Shown one piece after another: positions 54,301 to 62,678 of a DNA stretch of 64,000 nt. Numbering within the stretch: the first letter of the stretch is position 1; each line of letters begins with the position of its first letter. The notes under the pieces are model-generated. The model worked only from the letters and a program-made list of their open reading frames with translations. It was not told where the DNA came from and made no database searches. Made by a program: the position numbers and the translations under genes. The stretch is from Saccharopolyspora shandongensis (GTDB lineage: Bacteria > Actinomycetota > Actinomycetes > Mycobacteriales > Pseudonocardiaceae), in contig NZ_FNOK01000010.1 of assembly GCF_900106995.1 (NCBI RefSeq), forward strand, positions 124,001-188,000. Direction: 5' to 3'.

Positions 54301-57122
54301 ATCAGCTCGCCCGGCTCGGGGTGGGCGCCGCCGATCGGAACCACGTGGGCCTCCAGGAACGGCGTGCCCGCCTGCCTGCCCACGGTCACCACGGCGTCGC
54401 GCACCGCGGGGTGGGCGGACAGCCGGGTCTCGATCTCACCGATCTCGATCCGATTGCCGTGGATCTTCACCTGGTGGTCGAGCCGCCCGAGGTACTCCAC
54501 GGCACCGTCGTGGCGGCGTCGCCCGAGGTCCCCGGTCCGGTAGAGCCGCGCCGGGGCGGCCGAGAACGGGTCGGGCACGAAGCGCTCGGCGGTCAGCGCC
54601 GGTCGGTTCAGATACCCGGCCGCCACCTGCACGCCGCCGATGTGGATCTCTCCGACCGCGCCGATCGGCACCTGCCGTCCCGCAGGGTCCAGCAGGTGGA
54701 TGCTGGTGTTGTCGACCGGGAAGCCGATCGGCACCGCGTCATCCCCGGAGCGGCACGGCCACCAAGTCACGTCCACAGTGGCCTCGGTCGGGCCGTAGAG
54801 GTTGTGCAGCTCGCAGGACAGCTTCCCCAACACCCCCTCGACGAGGTCCAGGGGCAGGGCCTCACCGCTGCAGAACATCCGTCGCAGGCAGCCGCATTCC
54901 GCCACCCCCGGCTCGGCGAGGAAGAGCCGCAGCACGGACGGGACGAAGTGGATCGTGGTGATCCCTTCGGCGCGGATGACCTCGGCGAGGTACGCCACGT
55001 CCCGGTGACCGCTCGGTTCGGCCAGGACGAGACGTGCGCCGACCGCCATCGGCCAGAAGAATTCCCACACCGACACGTCGAAGCTGGAAGGGGTTTTCTG
55101 CAGCACCCGGTCCTGCGGCGTCAACGAGAAGGTGTCCTGCATCCAGGCGATCCGATTCCGCAGGGCGGCGTGCGTGACCAGCACTCCCTTGGGGAGGCCG
55201 GTCGATCCCGAGGTGTAGATCACGTAGGCGGGGGTGTCGTCGCCCACCGCGGCCGCGACCGGTTCGTCCCGTTCGGTCAGGTCTTCGGGCGGGTCGTCGA
55301 GCGCGACCACGTGCGCCACCGCGTCGGGAATCCGGGCTCGAAGGTGGGATTGGGTCAGCACGATCGACGGCCGGGCGTCCTCGATCATGAACTCGATCCG
55401 CTCGACCGGGTAGTCCGGGTCGAGCGGGAGGTAGGCGGCGCCGGCCGACAGCGTGCCGAGCAGGGCCACCACGAGCTCGGGCGACCGCTCGACCGCGACG
55501 CCGACGATCGAGCCCGGTCCGATGCCGCGTTCCCGCAGGAAGTGCGCCAGCCCGTGCACCCTGCGGGCGAGATCGCGGTAGGAGACCGACCGCCCGGCAG
55601 CGCGGAGGGCGATGTCGTCAGGACGTTCCCGGGACCTGGTGTGGAACGCCTCGTGTACCCACGATTCGTCGTCGTGGTCGCGAGCTGTCCCGTTCCACGC
55701 GGCTATCGCGCTCCGCTCCAGTGCCGTGGTCCGCGGGGACTGCGAAAGCGGGCGCGCGGGTTCGGCGATGACGTCCGAGACGAGTTCCTCCAGGTTCCGC
55801 AGCATGGCCTTGGCGGTCGCCCGGTCGAAGAGATCGGTGTTGTACCGCAGGCAGAACCTCAGTCCGTCAGGTCCTTCGGTCGTCATGAGCCGCAGCTCGA
55901 ACTGCGAGCCGGAGTCGATCAGCGGCAGCGATCGGAGCGTCAAGCCGCCGACCTCGACCTGCGCGCCGTCGTCTCCGAGGGCGAGCAGAGCCAGTCCGGA
56001 CGGCGTGCCTGGCGGGGGCCGCAGGTGGACGTGCATGACCTGGAAGATCGGCGAACGGCTCGCTTCGCGGCGCGGGGCGACACGTTCGACGACACGGGAG
56101 AACGGAACGAGGCGGCCGTGCAACGCGTCGTCGGCGGCCTGCTTTCCCCGAGCCAGTACTTCCGCGAACGTGGGGTCGCCAGTGAGGTCGAGATCGATCG
56201 CCACCGGGTTGACGAAGCAGCCCACCAGTGGCGCGAACTCGGCGCGGTCGTGGCAAGTTGCCGGAACACCGACCACGATCCGGTCCTGCCCCGTGCAGCG
56301 GTGCAGGAGCAGCTGGAACGCCGTGGTCAGGAAGACGTCCGTCGTGACTCCGCGGGCCCCGGCGAAACGGATGACGGCCGAGCTCAGGGAAGCCGGGAGC
56401 ACGAGGCGGGCGTCGGCACCGTTCTCGGTCTGCACGGCCGGGCGCGGGTGATCTGGTGGTATTTCCAGCGGCGGCGGCGGTGGAGTGAACTTGTCGGCCC
56501 ACATTTCGAGATGCGCGGTGGCCGCCTCGCCCTCCAGCGAGGACCGCTGGTCGGCGACGAAGTCCGCGTAGCGGGCGGTCAGGCCGGGAAGAGCGGGCGG
56601 TCGTCCCTCGCACTCGGCTCGGTAGAGCTCACCGAACTCGGCCAACAGCAGTGCGAGCGACCGGAAATCAGCTACGAGGGCGTGCAACGAGATGAGGACC
56701 CAGTGCTGCCTGGGGTGGAGACTGTGGACCCGGACTCGCAGCAAGGGGTCGGAGGTCGGGTCGAACCGCCGGTCGGCCTCGGCATGGAGCGCTTCGCGCA
56801 CCGCTTGCACGGTCTGCCCGCTCACGTCACGGTGCTCGAAGTCGAGGGCGCGCTCGGGCAGCACCTCCTGGTGCGGAACACCACGCTGGACGCCGAAGCG
56901 GGTTCGGAGGGCTTCGTGCCGCGCAACCAACCGTTCCCAGCAGCGACGGAATGCACCGACGTCGAGCGGCTCGGCGATCTCGACCGCACGGCTCACGTGG
57001 TTGGCCCTGCTGCCGCCCGCTCGCTCGTCGACGAACCACAGCGCCTCCTGGTTGGAGGCCAAGGGGAACTGCATCGAGCCGTCGGGCGCTGCCGGCCCGG
57101 AAGCGGAGCACGGGTCCTTCAT
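51372..57122 (-). CDS. NRPS 4: C-A(Ser)-T-C-A, partly decayed and truncated
   Basis: This is a protein of about 1916 aa if it starts at ATG 57122 (the frame is open to 57314; the site is weak). The first A domain is intact and its code D-V-W-H-F-S-L-V-D-K matches serine. The carrier has FFALGGNSMAA near 1027. Other parts look damaged. C1 reads SLHALVADFRS where HHxxxDG is expected, so the catalytic second His is Ala. C2 reads LSHPLIDRWS, keeping the second His but losing the first His and the Gly. The second A domain has YPPGALHGVEITH where TSGSTGxPKG should be (no P-loop, no Lys) and ends just after GHRNGRAEN, before motifs A9 and A10. No final carrier or thioesterase follows. It may still load Ser onto its carrier for the final C domain of NRPS 3. 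Confidence 0.88.
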   Translation of the reverse strand: MKDPCSASGPAAPDGSMQFPLASNQEALWFVDERAGGSRANHVSRAVEIAEPLDVGAFRRCWERLVARHEALRTRFGVQRGVPHQEVLPERALDFEHRDVSGQTVQAVREALHAEADRRFDPTSDPLLRVRVHSLHPRQHWVLISLHALVADFRSLALLLAEFGELYRAECEGRPPALPGLTARYADFVADQRSSLEGEAATAHLEMWADKFTPPPPPLEIPPDHPRPAVQTENGADARLVLPASLSSAVIRFAGARGVTTDVFLTTAFQLLLHRCTGQDRIVVGVPATCHDRAEFAPLVGCFVNPVAIDLDLTGDPTFAEVLARGKQAADDALHGRLVPFSRVVERVAPRREASRSPIFQVMHVHLRPPPGTPSGLALLALGDDGAQVEVGGLTLRSLPLIDSGSQFELRLMTTEGPDGLRFCLRYNTDLFDRATAKAMLRNLEELVSDVIAEPARPLSQSPRTTALERSAIAAWNGTARDHDDESWVHEAFHTRSRERPDDIALRAAGRSVSYRDLARRVHGLAHFLRERGIGPGSIVGVAVERSPELVVALLGTLSAGAAYLPLDPDYPVERIEFMIEDARPSIVLTQSHLRARIPDAVAHVVALDDPPEDLTERDEPVAAAVGDDTPAYVIYTSGSTGLPKGVLVTHAALRNRIAWMQDTFSLTPQDRVLQKTPSSFDVSVWEFFWPMAVGARLVLAEPSGHRDVAYLAEVIRAEGITTIHFVPSVLRLFLAEPGVAECGCLRRMFCSGEALPLDLVEGVLGKLSCELHNLYGPTEATVDVTWWPCRSGDDAVPIGFPVDNTSIHLLDPAGRQVPIGAVGEIHIGGVQVAAGYLNRPALTAERFVPDPFSAAPARLYRTGDLGRRRHDGAVEYLGRLDHQVKIHGNRIEIGEIETRLSAHPAVRDAVVTVGRQAGTPFLEAHVVPIGGAHPEPGELISHLRRRLPAFMIPSRVRLLQQLPLTPSGKADRVALAAAAAGSGSGDGVRRSPRTPAERTLVRIAAEVLAIPEADVDDNFFALGGNSMAALRLRAVLQEAGLDVSVLDVLRSPTFEALARASRPVADRPIRTAPFSLLAPADRENLPDGLEDAYPLAGAQAELLDHDPAGADRKRCAAAFHFGGEFSEPAMREALDALGERHPLLRMSLVTTGFSEPLQFVHRTASVPLRTHDLASVAPESQVDDRSRFQADVRVEPGSFHLVLSHPLIDRWSMGLLIAELMSDYEALRAGERPARRGPLPLGYGDFVRAEREAARSPEEQRFWRGYLADHEPRALPRWPSRQDERPTRHLRTEVPVPAAILDGLVRLARAAGTPLRTVLLAAHLKVVGMLGGRTDAMTGVATTGRPEHVGGDQIAAWFRNIVPLRVELTGRSWVDLARRVFEAEQEIVPHRRYPFAEIVRARGGTAPFETAFDYVDFGVHEALGGLADVELLDCQHTADPIDLPLTANFHLDTGTSELTCFLDADDGVLDPKQVKLIAAYYSRALAAMATAPDSTTAVDLRPDEERAVIDVRNATEREWPATWSVGVHRRVAEHAHRAPTAVAVRCAGLDLSYGELDARAAGLAWQLRSNGVAPGDVVAVSVAHSTDLPAVVLGVHRAGAACLPLDRSALVGQLRHALVDSGASVIVTDQAATELRDCGAAVIDPRNVPEAGAPTALPPPADPDSLAYLIYPPGALHGVEITHRAVDNALHALRERLSWQDEDEVLLAVTTPVTGRAELELFLPLVTGARLDLATGAEADDPTALAELLTSTGATTMHADPRTWRMLVDGGWPGDPALRIVCSGDVLTADLRARLRGLGRVVWNVCGLAETAIWSTAARVESAAGPSLGSPLANTTCHVVGPDHLPVPVGVPGELLIGGRGLARGYRNRPDLTARSFVPAPGAVADRLYRTGNLVRLRPDGELEFLGHRNGRAEN

Positions 57123-57533
57123 CGAATCGCCGTCACCGCAGACCGCGGACTTAGGCCGGGATCGACATCGCCACGCACGGAAATCGACAAGGCACGACCC
57201 TTCCCAATGCATCGTTGAATGCCCGATCTCCGATCGGGACATCCTGTGTGGAGTGTGCCACTCGACTGGAAGAGCTGATACCTCCGTGTGGGCCAATGCC
57301 GCCATCTGTTCCACTCCCAGGGACCGGAATGGAGATCACCGGCAATCCGCGATGTATTCCCGCACTTTCTCGGAGCGGTCGAGCCCGAACAAGCGCTCCA
57401 ACGCGCCGGTCTTCGGCGGCTTCGTATCGATCTCCGCAACGCTGAAGGGGCATGGGCGCAGAGGAAGACTCCGCAGAACGCTGATCTGGAACCGGCGGCA
57501 CCTGCTCCATGCCTTGCGCGAGTTCGAACAGTT
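57123..57533. other. Intergenic region upstream of NRPS 4
   Basis: About 410 bp lie between two minus-strand genes. It should contain the NRPS 4 promoter and possibly the end of the oxidase transcript. The NRPS frame remains open to 57314, so up to 190 bp might be coding, but that part lacks family sequence. I see no RNA gene, repeat or strong hairpin. This is the likely right border of the peptide cluster. Confidence 0.4.
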
Positions 57534-58961
57534 CTACAACGTGGCCACCGACTTCGGGAATGCGAGCACCTGGTCGGGGTCGTAGGTCGCCGCGACGGAG
57601 CGGAGCCGGGGCAGATGGGTTCCGTAGTAGTCGTCGGTCGGTCGCGCCGGGTCGATGTAGTTCACGTACGCGCCGGTGCCCAGGACGTCGCTGAGCTGGT
57701 CGTGGACCTGCCGCACTCGCGAGGTTGCCGGTTCGCTCTGCCCGGGCTTCGTGCCTGCGTAGATCTGGGCGGTGGCCAGCGCGTCCCGGTGCGGGAACGC
57801 GGTTTTGTCCGAAGCGATTTCGGACACCGCCCCGCCGAGTCCGTCGAAGATCACGTCGAGACCTGCCGGGGACGTGAGGGGACGCTCCACGCTCGCGGGG
57901 TCGGCACGGTGTCGCAGGATGAGCGAGGAAGCGGCGAAAGCCTGCTTGGAACTGCTGCCTGCGAAGAACTGCATGGCGCCCAGGAAGTCCTTGGGCAGGA
58001 CCGTGCGCGCGTCGGATCGGACTCCGGCGCGGCGTTCCAGGTCGTCGAGGAGCGGGTCGAGCTGTTCTGGCCGGCCGACGAAGCATCCGGCCGATCGTGC
58101 CCTCGGCGGCGTCCCCGCCGAGATTATGCAGTTGGCCCACAACTCGCGGGGCGAGCTGGGAAGCCAGTCCTGCCACGCACCGAAGACGGCGGCGGCTGAT
58201 CCGGCGGGGAATCGCAGCGAGAACACCGTCAGCTCCGGGGCGGGTGCGGTGGTCAGCTGCAGCGAGGTCACGATGCCGAAGTTGCCGCCTCCTCCGCCGC
58301 GCAACGCCCAGAACAGTTCGGGTTCGGAGTCGGCGGAGGCCGTGACCATGCGTCCGTCACCGGTCACGACCTGCGCCGACACCAACTGGTCGCAGGTCAA
58401 TCCGTATTGGCGGGTCAGCGGTCCGATACCACCGCCCAGCGTGAGCCCGCCGATGCCCACCGATGGGCATGAACCCGCGGGCAGGCACCGCCCTGCCCGC
58501 GCCAGCGCGGCATAGACATCTCCGAGCCGCGCTCCCGGCCCGATCGATGCGGTGCCGTCCGCATGGACCTCGATCCCGTTCAGGCCGTCGAGGGCGATGA
58601 CCAGGCCGTCCTGCGGGGTCGAGTAGGCCGCGTAGCTGTGTCCGCCGCTGCGTGCTGCGACCGGCATCCGCGTGGTCTGCGCGAACTCCAGGCATGCTCG
58701 CACCTCGTCCGGCGTGCGTACGTGCGCGAGGGCGGCCGGCCTGCGATCGTCGTAGACGAGATTGAACGGCAGCCGGTCCGCCTCGTAGCGCGCATCCGGA
58801 GGGAGCACCAGCCGATCTCCGAGGAGTGCGGAAAGGGGCCGCCAGTTGGGCCCGCTGGGAGCGGGATCTGCGTGCGCCGGGCCGATTCTCGGTTGGAAGG
58901 CGGCAGTGGCAGCGGCTGCGAGAATCCCCAGCATCGTGCGCCGTCCGACAGTGTTGGCCAC
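57534..58961 (-). CDS. Secreted FAD-linked oxidase, berberine-bridge type
   Basis: This is a flavoprotein oxidase of about 475 aa. GTG 58961 with AGGGGGAC upstream gives a Tat signal: NTVGRRTMLG followed by an Ala-rich hydrophobic stretch. The PCMH-type FAD domain has RSGGHSYAAYS (His for covalent FAD) and GLTLGGGIGPLTRQYGLTCDQL, whose Cys is the second covalent FAD site of this family; the C-terminal BBE segment shows VNYIDPARPTDDYYG. Such enzymes oxidise sugars, alkaloids or peptide alcohols using O2. Its place next to NRPS 4 makes a tailoring role possible, but the 411-bp gap and its secretion also suit an unrelated gene. Confidence 0.85.
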   Translation of the reverse strand: MANTVGRRTMLGILAAAATAAFQPRIGPAHADPAPSGPNWRPLSALLGDRLVLPPDARYEADRLPFNLVYDDRRPAALAHVRTPDEVRACLEFAQTTRMPVAARSGGHSYAAYSTPQDGLVIALDGLNGIEVHADGTASIGPGARLGDVYAALARAGRCLPAGSCPSVGIGGLTLGGGIGPLTRQYGLTCDQLVSAQVVTGDGRMVTASADSEPELFWALRGGGGGNFGIVTSLQLTTAPAPELTVFSLRFPAGSAAAVFGAWQDWLPSSPRELWANCIISAGTPPRARSAGCFVGRPEQLDPLLDDLERRAGVRSDARTVLPKDFLGAMQFFAGSSSKQAFAASSLILRHRADPASVERPLTSPAGLDVIFDGLGGAVSEIASDKTAFPHRDALATAQIYAGTKPGQSEPATSRVRQVHDQLSDVLGTGAYVNYIDPARPTDDYYGTHLPRLRSVAATYDPDQVLAFPKSVATL

Positions 58962-59112
58962 GTGATGTCCCCCTGGCTTCGTTCTTCGTTTTCCTATTTG
59001 GACGTTGGAGCAGTGGAGCGGTTGGCCCGGCATGCGGTGATGCCGGTCACGGCAAAGTCCTGCTCTGGCCCGCCCCTGTCTGGGCAGGGCCATTGAGGAC
59101 CGGACGTCGTCC

Positions 59113-60153
59113 CTAGCCGGGTCCGTCCAGCGCCGTGGTGGGCTGGTCGGTGCGGAGCTGGAGCCACAGTTGGTCCGCTCTGGGCTGAGCAGGGACCACG
59201 CGGTTGGGGTCGGCCGAGCTGGGGGCGTGCGGCATGGTCAGAAAGGTGACCTCCTGCGCGGACAGGTCGTGTAGACGTGTCCCGAGGTTCAGAATTGCGT
59301 CCAATGAGGACAGGCCGCTGTCGACCGTGACCGCGGAGCCCGCGGTGCGCAGAATTCGTTGAAGTTGCACGGGATCGAACAGCAGTTGTTCGGCATCCAG
59401 CTTGTGCCAGAGCGCGGTGAGGAACTGGTGTTGCAGGCCGATCCTGGCGAGGTCGCTACCGTCGCCGACGCCGTGCCTGGTGCGGTTGAAGGCCAATGCC
59501 TGCTCGCCGTTGAGCAGATGGCTGCCGGCGGCGAGGTGGAGGCCGCTGTACGGATCGTCGATCGGTTCCGGCAGCGTGACCTCGATACCACCGATCGCGT
59601 CGACGAGCCTGGCGAATCCGACGAAGTCGACCTGGACGACGTGGTCGATCCGCAGGTCGGTGAGCTTCTCGACGGTCGTCACCACGCAGGTCACCCCGCC
59701 GACTCCGAGCGCCATGTTGATCGTGGCCTGCCTGGCCGCCGGCGTCCATCGCCCATCGCGCAACGGACACGGCGGCCGGGGTGCCAGGGTGTCGCGGGGG
59801 ATTGAGACGACGGTGGCGCTTCGGCGGTCGGCGGAGAGGTGGACCACCATCATCGTGTCCGACCTCGCCCCGGCGATCTGCTGGTCGCCGGCGGCATCGT
59901 AGGCGGCGTTGTCGCCGGACCGGGTGTCCGAACCGATCAGCAGGATGTTCAGCGGTGTTCGGCCCGTACTGTCGGGCGCCGCGCTCGGGCGATCGTCCCC
60001 CAGCGCTTCGAAGACGTCCACGGACTTGTACGGCAGGTGGGAAGAGAGCAGGCCGTAGGCGGCGGCACCGATCGCCCCGACGCACACGAGCGCGATGGTG
60101 ATGCGGCGAGCCCGGCGCCGGGTGGTCCGGGGTGGCGGCGATGCGGCTGGCAT
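59113..60153 (-). CDS. LytR-CpsA-Psr (LCP) family ligase
   Basis: This 346-aa membrane-anchored protein has a single N-terminal TM helix (about 17-37). It has the LCP core: LNILLIGSDTRSGDN near 68, ARSDTMMVVHLSADR, VVSIPRDTLA with the conserved Arg, and GGIEVTLPEPIDDPYSGLHL plus LNGEQALAFNRTRHG near 215-230. LCP enzymes attach polymers such as arabinogalactan or wall teichoic acid to peptidoglycan. It points away from the acyltransferase gene, with which it shares a divergent promoter region. It is a typical chromosomal gene and I take it to lie outside the cluster. Confidence 0.9.
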   Translation of the reverse strand: MPAASPPPRTTRRRARRITIALVCVGAIGAAAYGLLSSHLPYKSVDVFEALGDDRPSAAPDSTGRTPLNILLIGSDTRSGDNAAYDAAGDQQIAGARSDTMMVVHLSADRRSATVVSIPRDTLAPRPPCPLRDGRWTPAARQATINMALGVGGVTCVVTTVEKLTDLRIDHVVQVDFVGFARLVDAIGGIEVTLPEPIDDPYSGLHLAAGSHLLNGEQALAFNRTRHGVGDGSDLARIGLQHQFLTALWHKLDAEQLLFDPVQLQRILRTAGSAVTVDSGLSSLDAILNLGTRLHDLSAQEVTFLTMPHAPSSADPNRVVPAQPRADQLWLQLRTDQPTTALDGPG

Positions 60154-60555
60154 GGCATCGAGTTTGGCGGGACGATGTCATGCCCATGCGCGGGAAATGT
60201 CTTGGATCTGTAACAGGTCCGGATGGTTCCACGACGTGGCGCATCGCTTGTTCCGACGGCGATGGGTACCAGAAGTCACAGCCTCAGCAGCGGTCTGTGA
60301 CATGACCATGACATCGCCATTGAACGATGCGCACATCCCTTGCGCACCATGAAGGACAGACGTGCAGGGTTCGCATCCGTCCACATGTCGGGAGCTCGCG
60401 GGACTGATGCCTGAGCGGTTCCGCTGACGACCGGGAAACGCGCCGGACGCTTTCGAATGGCCTTCGCGTACATGGCCGCCAATTCGACGTGCGGGCTTGG
60501 TCGTGCTCGTGCCGCCGGTCTAGCTGCGACCACCGCTGTAGCAAGGGGTAATCAG
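60154..60555. promoter_or_regulatory. Divergent region between LCP and acyltransferase genes
   Basis: About 400 bp contain no supported gene. Near the middle, at 60275-60301, lies an inverted repeat GTCACAG...CTGTGAC with a 13-base spacer, followed by ATGACCATGACATC. This could bind a regulator controlling one or both genes. Confidence 0.4.
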
Positions 60556-62592
60556 ATGAACACGAGGCGTCGCATGACGCCGCAGCACGGTTTCGGGGAA
60601 GCCGCTCCTACGGCAGCAACGCCAAGGGGCACCGCCGACACGGCCCCGATGAGACCGGTACCGCTGGGGACGGCTGACACAGTTCCACTTCGCCTGCCGC
60701 CGCTTGGTCGCGAACCTGCTGCGGACCAGACAGTGCGGATGCAGCGGATACCGGCGGAGAACCGGACCGGCGACGCGAAACGGCGGTACGCACGTGGACT
60801 CGACGGCCTGCGGGCGCTCGCGGTCCTGATGGTGCTGGTCTACCACGGGAACGAGGAGTGGTTGCCGGGCGGATTCCTCGGCGTGGATGTGTTCTTCGTC
60901 ATCAGCGGGTATCTGATCACGGATCAGCTGTGCGCCAAGTGGCAGCAGAAGGGTGGTCTGGATCTGACGGCTTTCTGGGTACGGCGGGTCCGTCGGCTCG
61001 TTCCGGCGGTGCTGGTGGTCCTAGTGGTTGCTACGGCGGCAGCAACGGTCGTGAAACCCAGTCTGCTGTCCGGTATCGGCGGCGAGTTGCTGGCGGCGGT
61101 GACGTTCACCAGCAACTGGTGGGGCGTCGTCAGCGGGGCGTCGTACTTCTCCCAGTTCGGGGACCAGTCGCTGCTCCTGCACCTGTGGTCGCTCGCAGTG
61201 GAGGAACAGTTCTACCTGGTCTGGCCGCTGGTTCTGCTCGTGGTGCTGCGCCTGGTGCGCCGTCGGAGTGCACGCGCCTGCATCGCCTTCGCCATGGCCT
61301 GCGCTTCCGTCATCGCGATGATCGTGCTGCACGATCCGGGAGCTGACGCGTCGCGCGTTTACTACGGGACCGACACGCATGCGTTCGGTCTTCTGCTGGG
61401 GGCCACGTTGGCGATCGCGATGCCATCGCAGTGGTTGGCGGGGCTGAAACGTGCCGGCGCCAGCGTCCTCGGCGTGCTCGGCTTGGCCGGAGCAGCGGCG
61501 CTCGCCTTCATGGCTGCACTGCTGAGCGGGTCGAGCGAGTTCCTGTATTCCGGCGGTTTCGGATTGGTCGCCGTCGTCGCCGGTGCGGTGGTGGCAGCGG
61601 CGATCCCGGCGGCTGGTTGGTTCGGTCGCCTGCTCAGTTGGCAACCTCTCCGGTGGATCGGTTTGCGCTCCTACGGGATCTACCTCTGGCACATGCCCGT
61701 GGTCGTGCTGTTCTCGGCCGGCGGTCTCGCTGTTTCCGATTTCCTGTTCGTGGGTCTGGTCACGGCTGTTTCCCTCGCGGCTGCGGCGGTTTCCTACCGT
61801 TGGGTTGAGCAACCGTTCCGCCGCAACGGTATCCGCGCGACGATCCGTCGACTGGCCGCTCCATCGCGCACGGGCGATACCAGGACAGGGCCGGCCGTCC
61901 TCACCGGTGGCGTGGTGGTGCTGCTTCTGCTCGCAGTCACGGGCATGGTGCTCGCGCCGCCGAAGAACGACCTCCAGTCCCAGATCGCTGCGGGCGAGGA
62001 TGCGGCTGGGACCACTCCGCTGAACTCGTCACCCCCGCCCCCGGTCGCTCCGTCGGCGGAGGTGCCCGCCATCCAAGGAACTCAGGTGCCTGCCATCGAA
62101 GAACGTCGTGTGCCGGGTACCGGGGTGACCGCTTTCGGCGACTCCGTCATGGCGGCAGCCGGCACCGCACTGCGGGAAAGGCTGCCGGGCGCGAACTTGG
62201 ACGTGAAGATCGGCCGCCAGATGTGGGACCTTCCGGAGCTGATCGCATCCGAACGCGACAGCGGCAGGCTGGGCTCGGTGGTCGTCGTCGGCTTGGGCAC
62301 CAACGGAGACTTCAACACGAGCACCCTGGAACGCGTGATCTGGGAAGCCGGACCGCAGCGTGCGGTGGTGTTGATCAACATCAGCGTCCCCAAGGAGTGG
62401 CAGGACCGGGTCAACGCGAAATTGGCGGACGCCGAGGCCAGGTGGCCGAACGTCACCGTGGTCGACTGGCGCACCGCGGTGCAGAACCACCCGGATGTCT
62501 TCTGGGACGATGACACGCACCCGCGGAACCCGAACGGCACCGACCTCTACGCCGACCTGGTAGTCGAGGCGCTCCCACCCCAGGTCAAATGA
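60556..62592 (+). CDS. OafA/OatA-type membrane acyltransferase with SGNH domain
   Basis: The product is about 678 aa. After a Pro/Thr-rich N-terminus it has an acyltransferase-3 domain (YARGLDGLRALAVLMVLVYHG near 76, with the catalytic His; GVDVFFVISGYLITD; LHLWSLAVEEQFYLVWPL) with about 10 membrane segments. The outer C-terminal SGNH domain carries the nucleophile in FGDSVMAA and the Asp-His pair in WDDDTHPRNPNG. Such proteins transfer acetyl groups to cell-wall sugars or exported glycans. ATG 60556 has AAGGGG upstream. It looks like a cell-envelope gene; the cluster link is only proximity. Confidence 0.88.
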   Translation: MNTRRRMTPQHGFGEAAPTAATPRGTADTAPMRPVPLGTADTVPLRLPPLGREPAADQTVRMQRIPAENRTGDAKRRYARGLDGLRALAVLMVLVYHGNEEWLPGGFLGVDVFFVISGYLITDQLCAKWQQKGGLDLTAFWVRRVRRLVPAVLVVLVVATAAATVVKPSLLSGIGGELLAAVTFTSNWWGVVSGASYFSQFGDQSLLLHLWSLAVEEQFYLVWPLVLLVVLRLVRRRSARACIAFAMACASVIAMIVLHDPGADASRVYYGTDTHAFGLLLGATLAIAMPSQWLAGLKRAGASVLGVLGLAGAAALAFMAALLSGSSEFLYSGGFGLVAVVAGAVVAAAIPAAGWFGRLLSWQPLRWIGLRSYGIYLWHMPVVVLFSAGGLAVSDFLFVGLVTAVSLAAAAVSYRWVEQPFRRNGIRATIRRLAAPSRTGDTRTGPAVLTGGVVVLLLLAVTGMVLAPPKNDLQSQIAAGEDAAGTTPLNSSPPPPVAPSAEVPAIQGTQVPAIEERRVPGTGVTAFGDSVMAAAGTALRERLPGANLDVKIGRQMWDLPELIASERDSGRLGSVVVVGLGTNGDFNTSTLERVIWEAGPQRAVVLINISVPKEWQDRVNAKLADAEARWPNVTVVDWRTAVQNHPDVFWDDDTHPRNPNGTDLYADLVVEALPPQVK

Positions 62593-62678
62593 CCGCGTCA
62601 CCGATTTGTCACGAATTGTGCACGGGCTTGTGGGGCGGCCATCGGGACGTCCTGGCTGTGCGATGAGGGGTGGTCGGC

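Noticed and set aside
53607-57218. Plus-strand open frame of about 1200 codons opposite NRPS 4
   Set aside because: The minus-strand frame has clear C, A and T motifs over its whole length. The plus-strand translation has none and is Arg/Gly/His/Val-rich.
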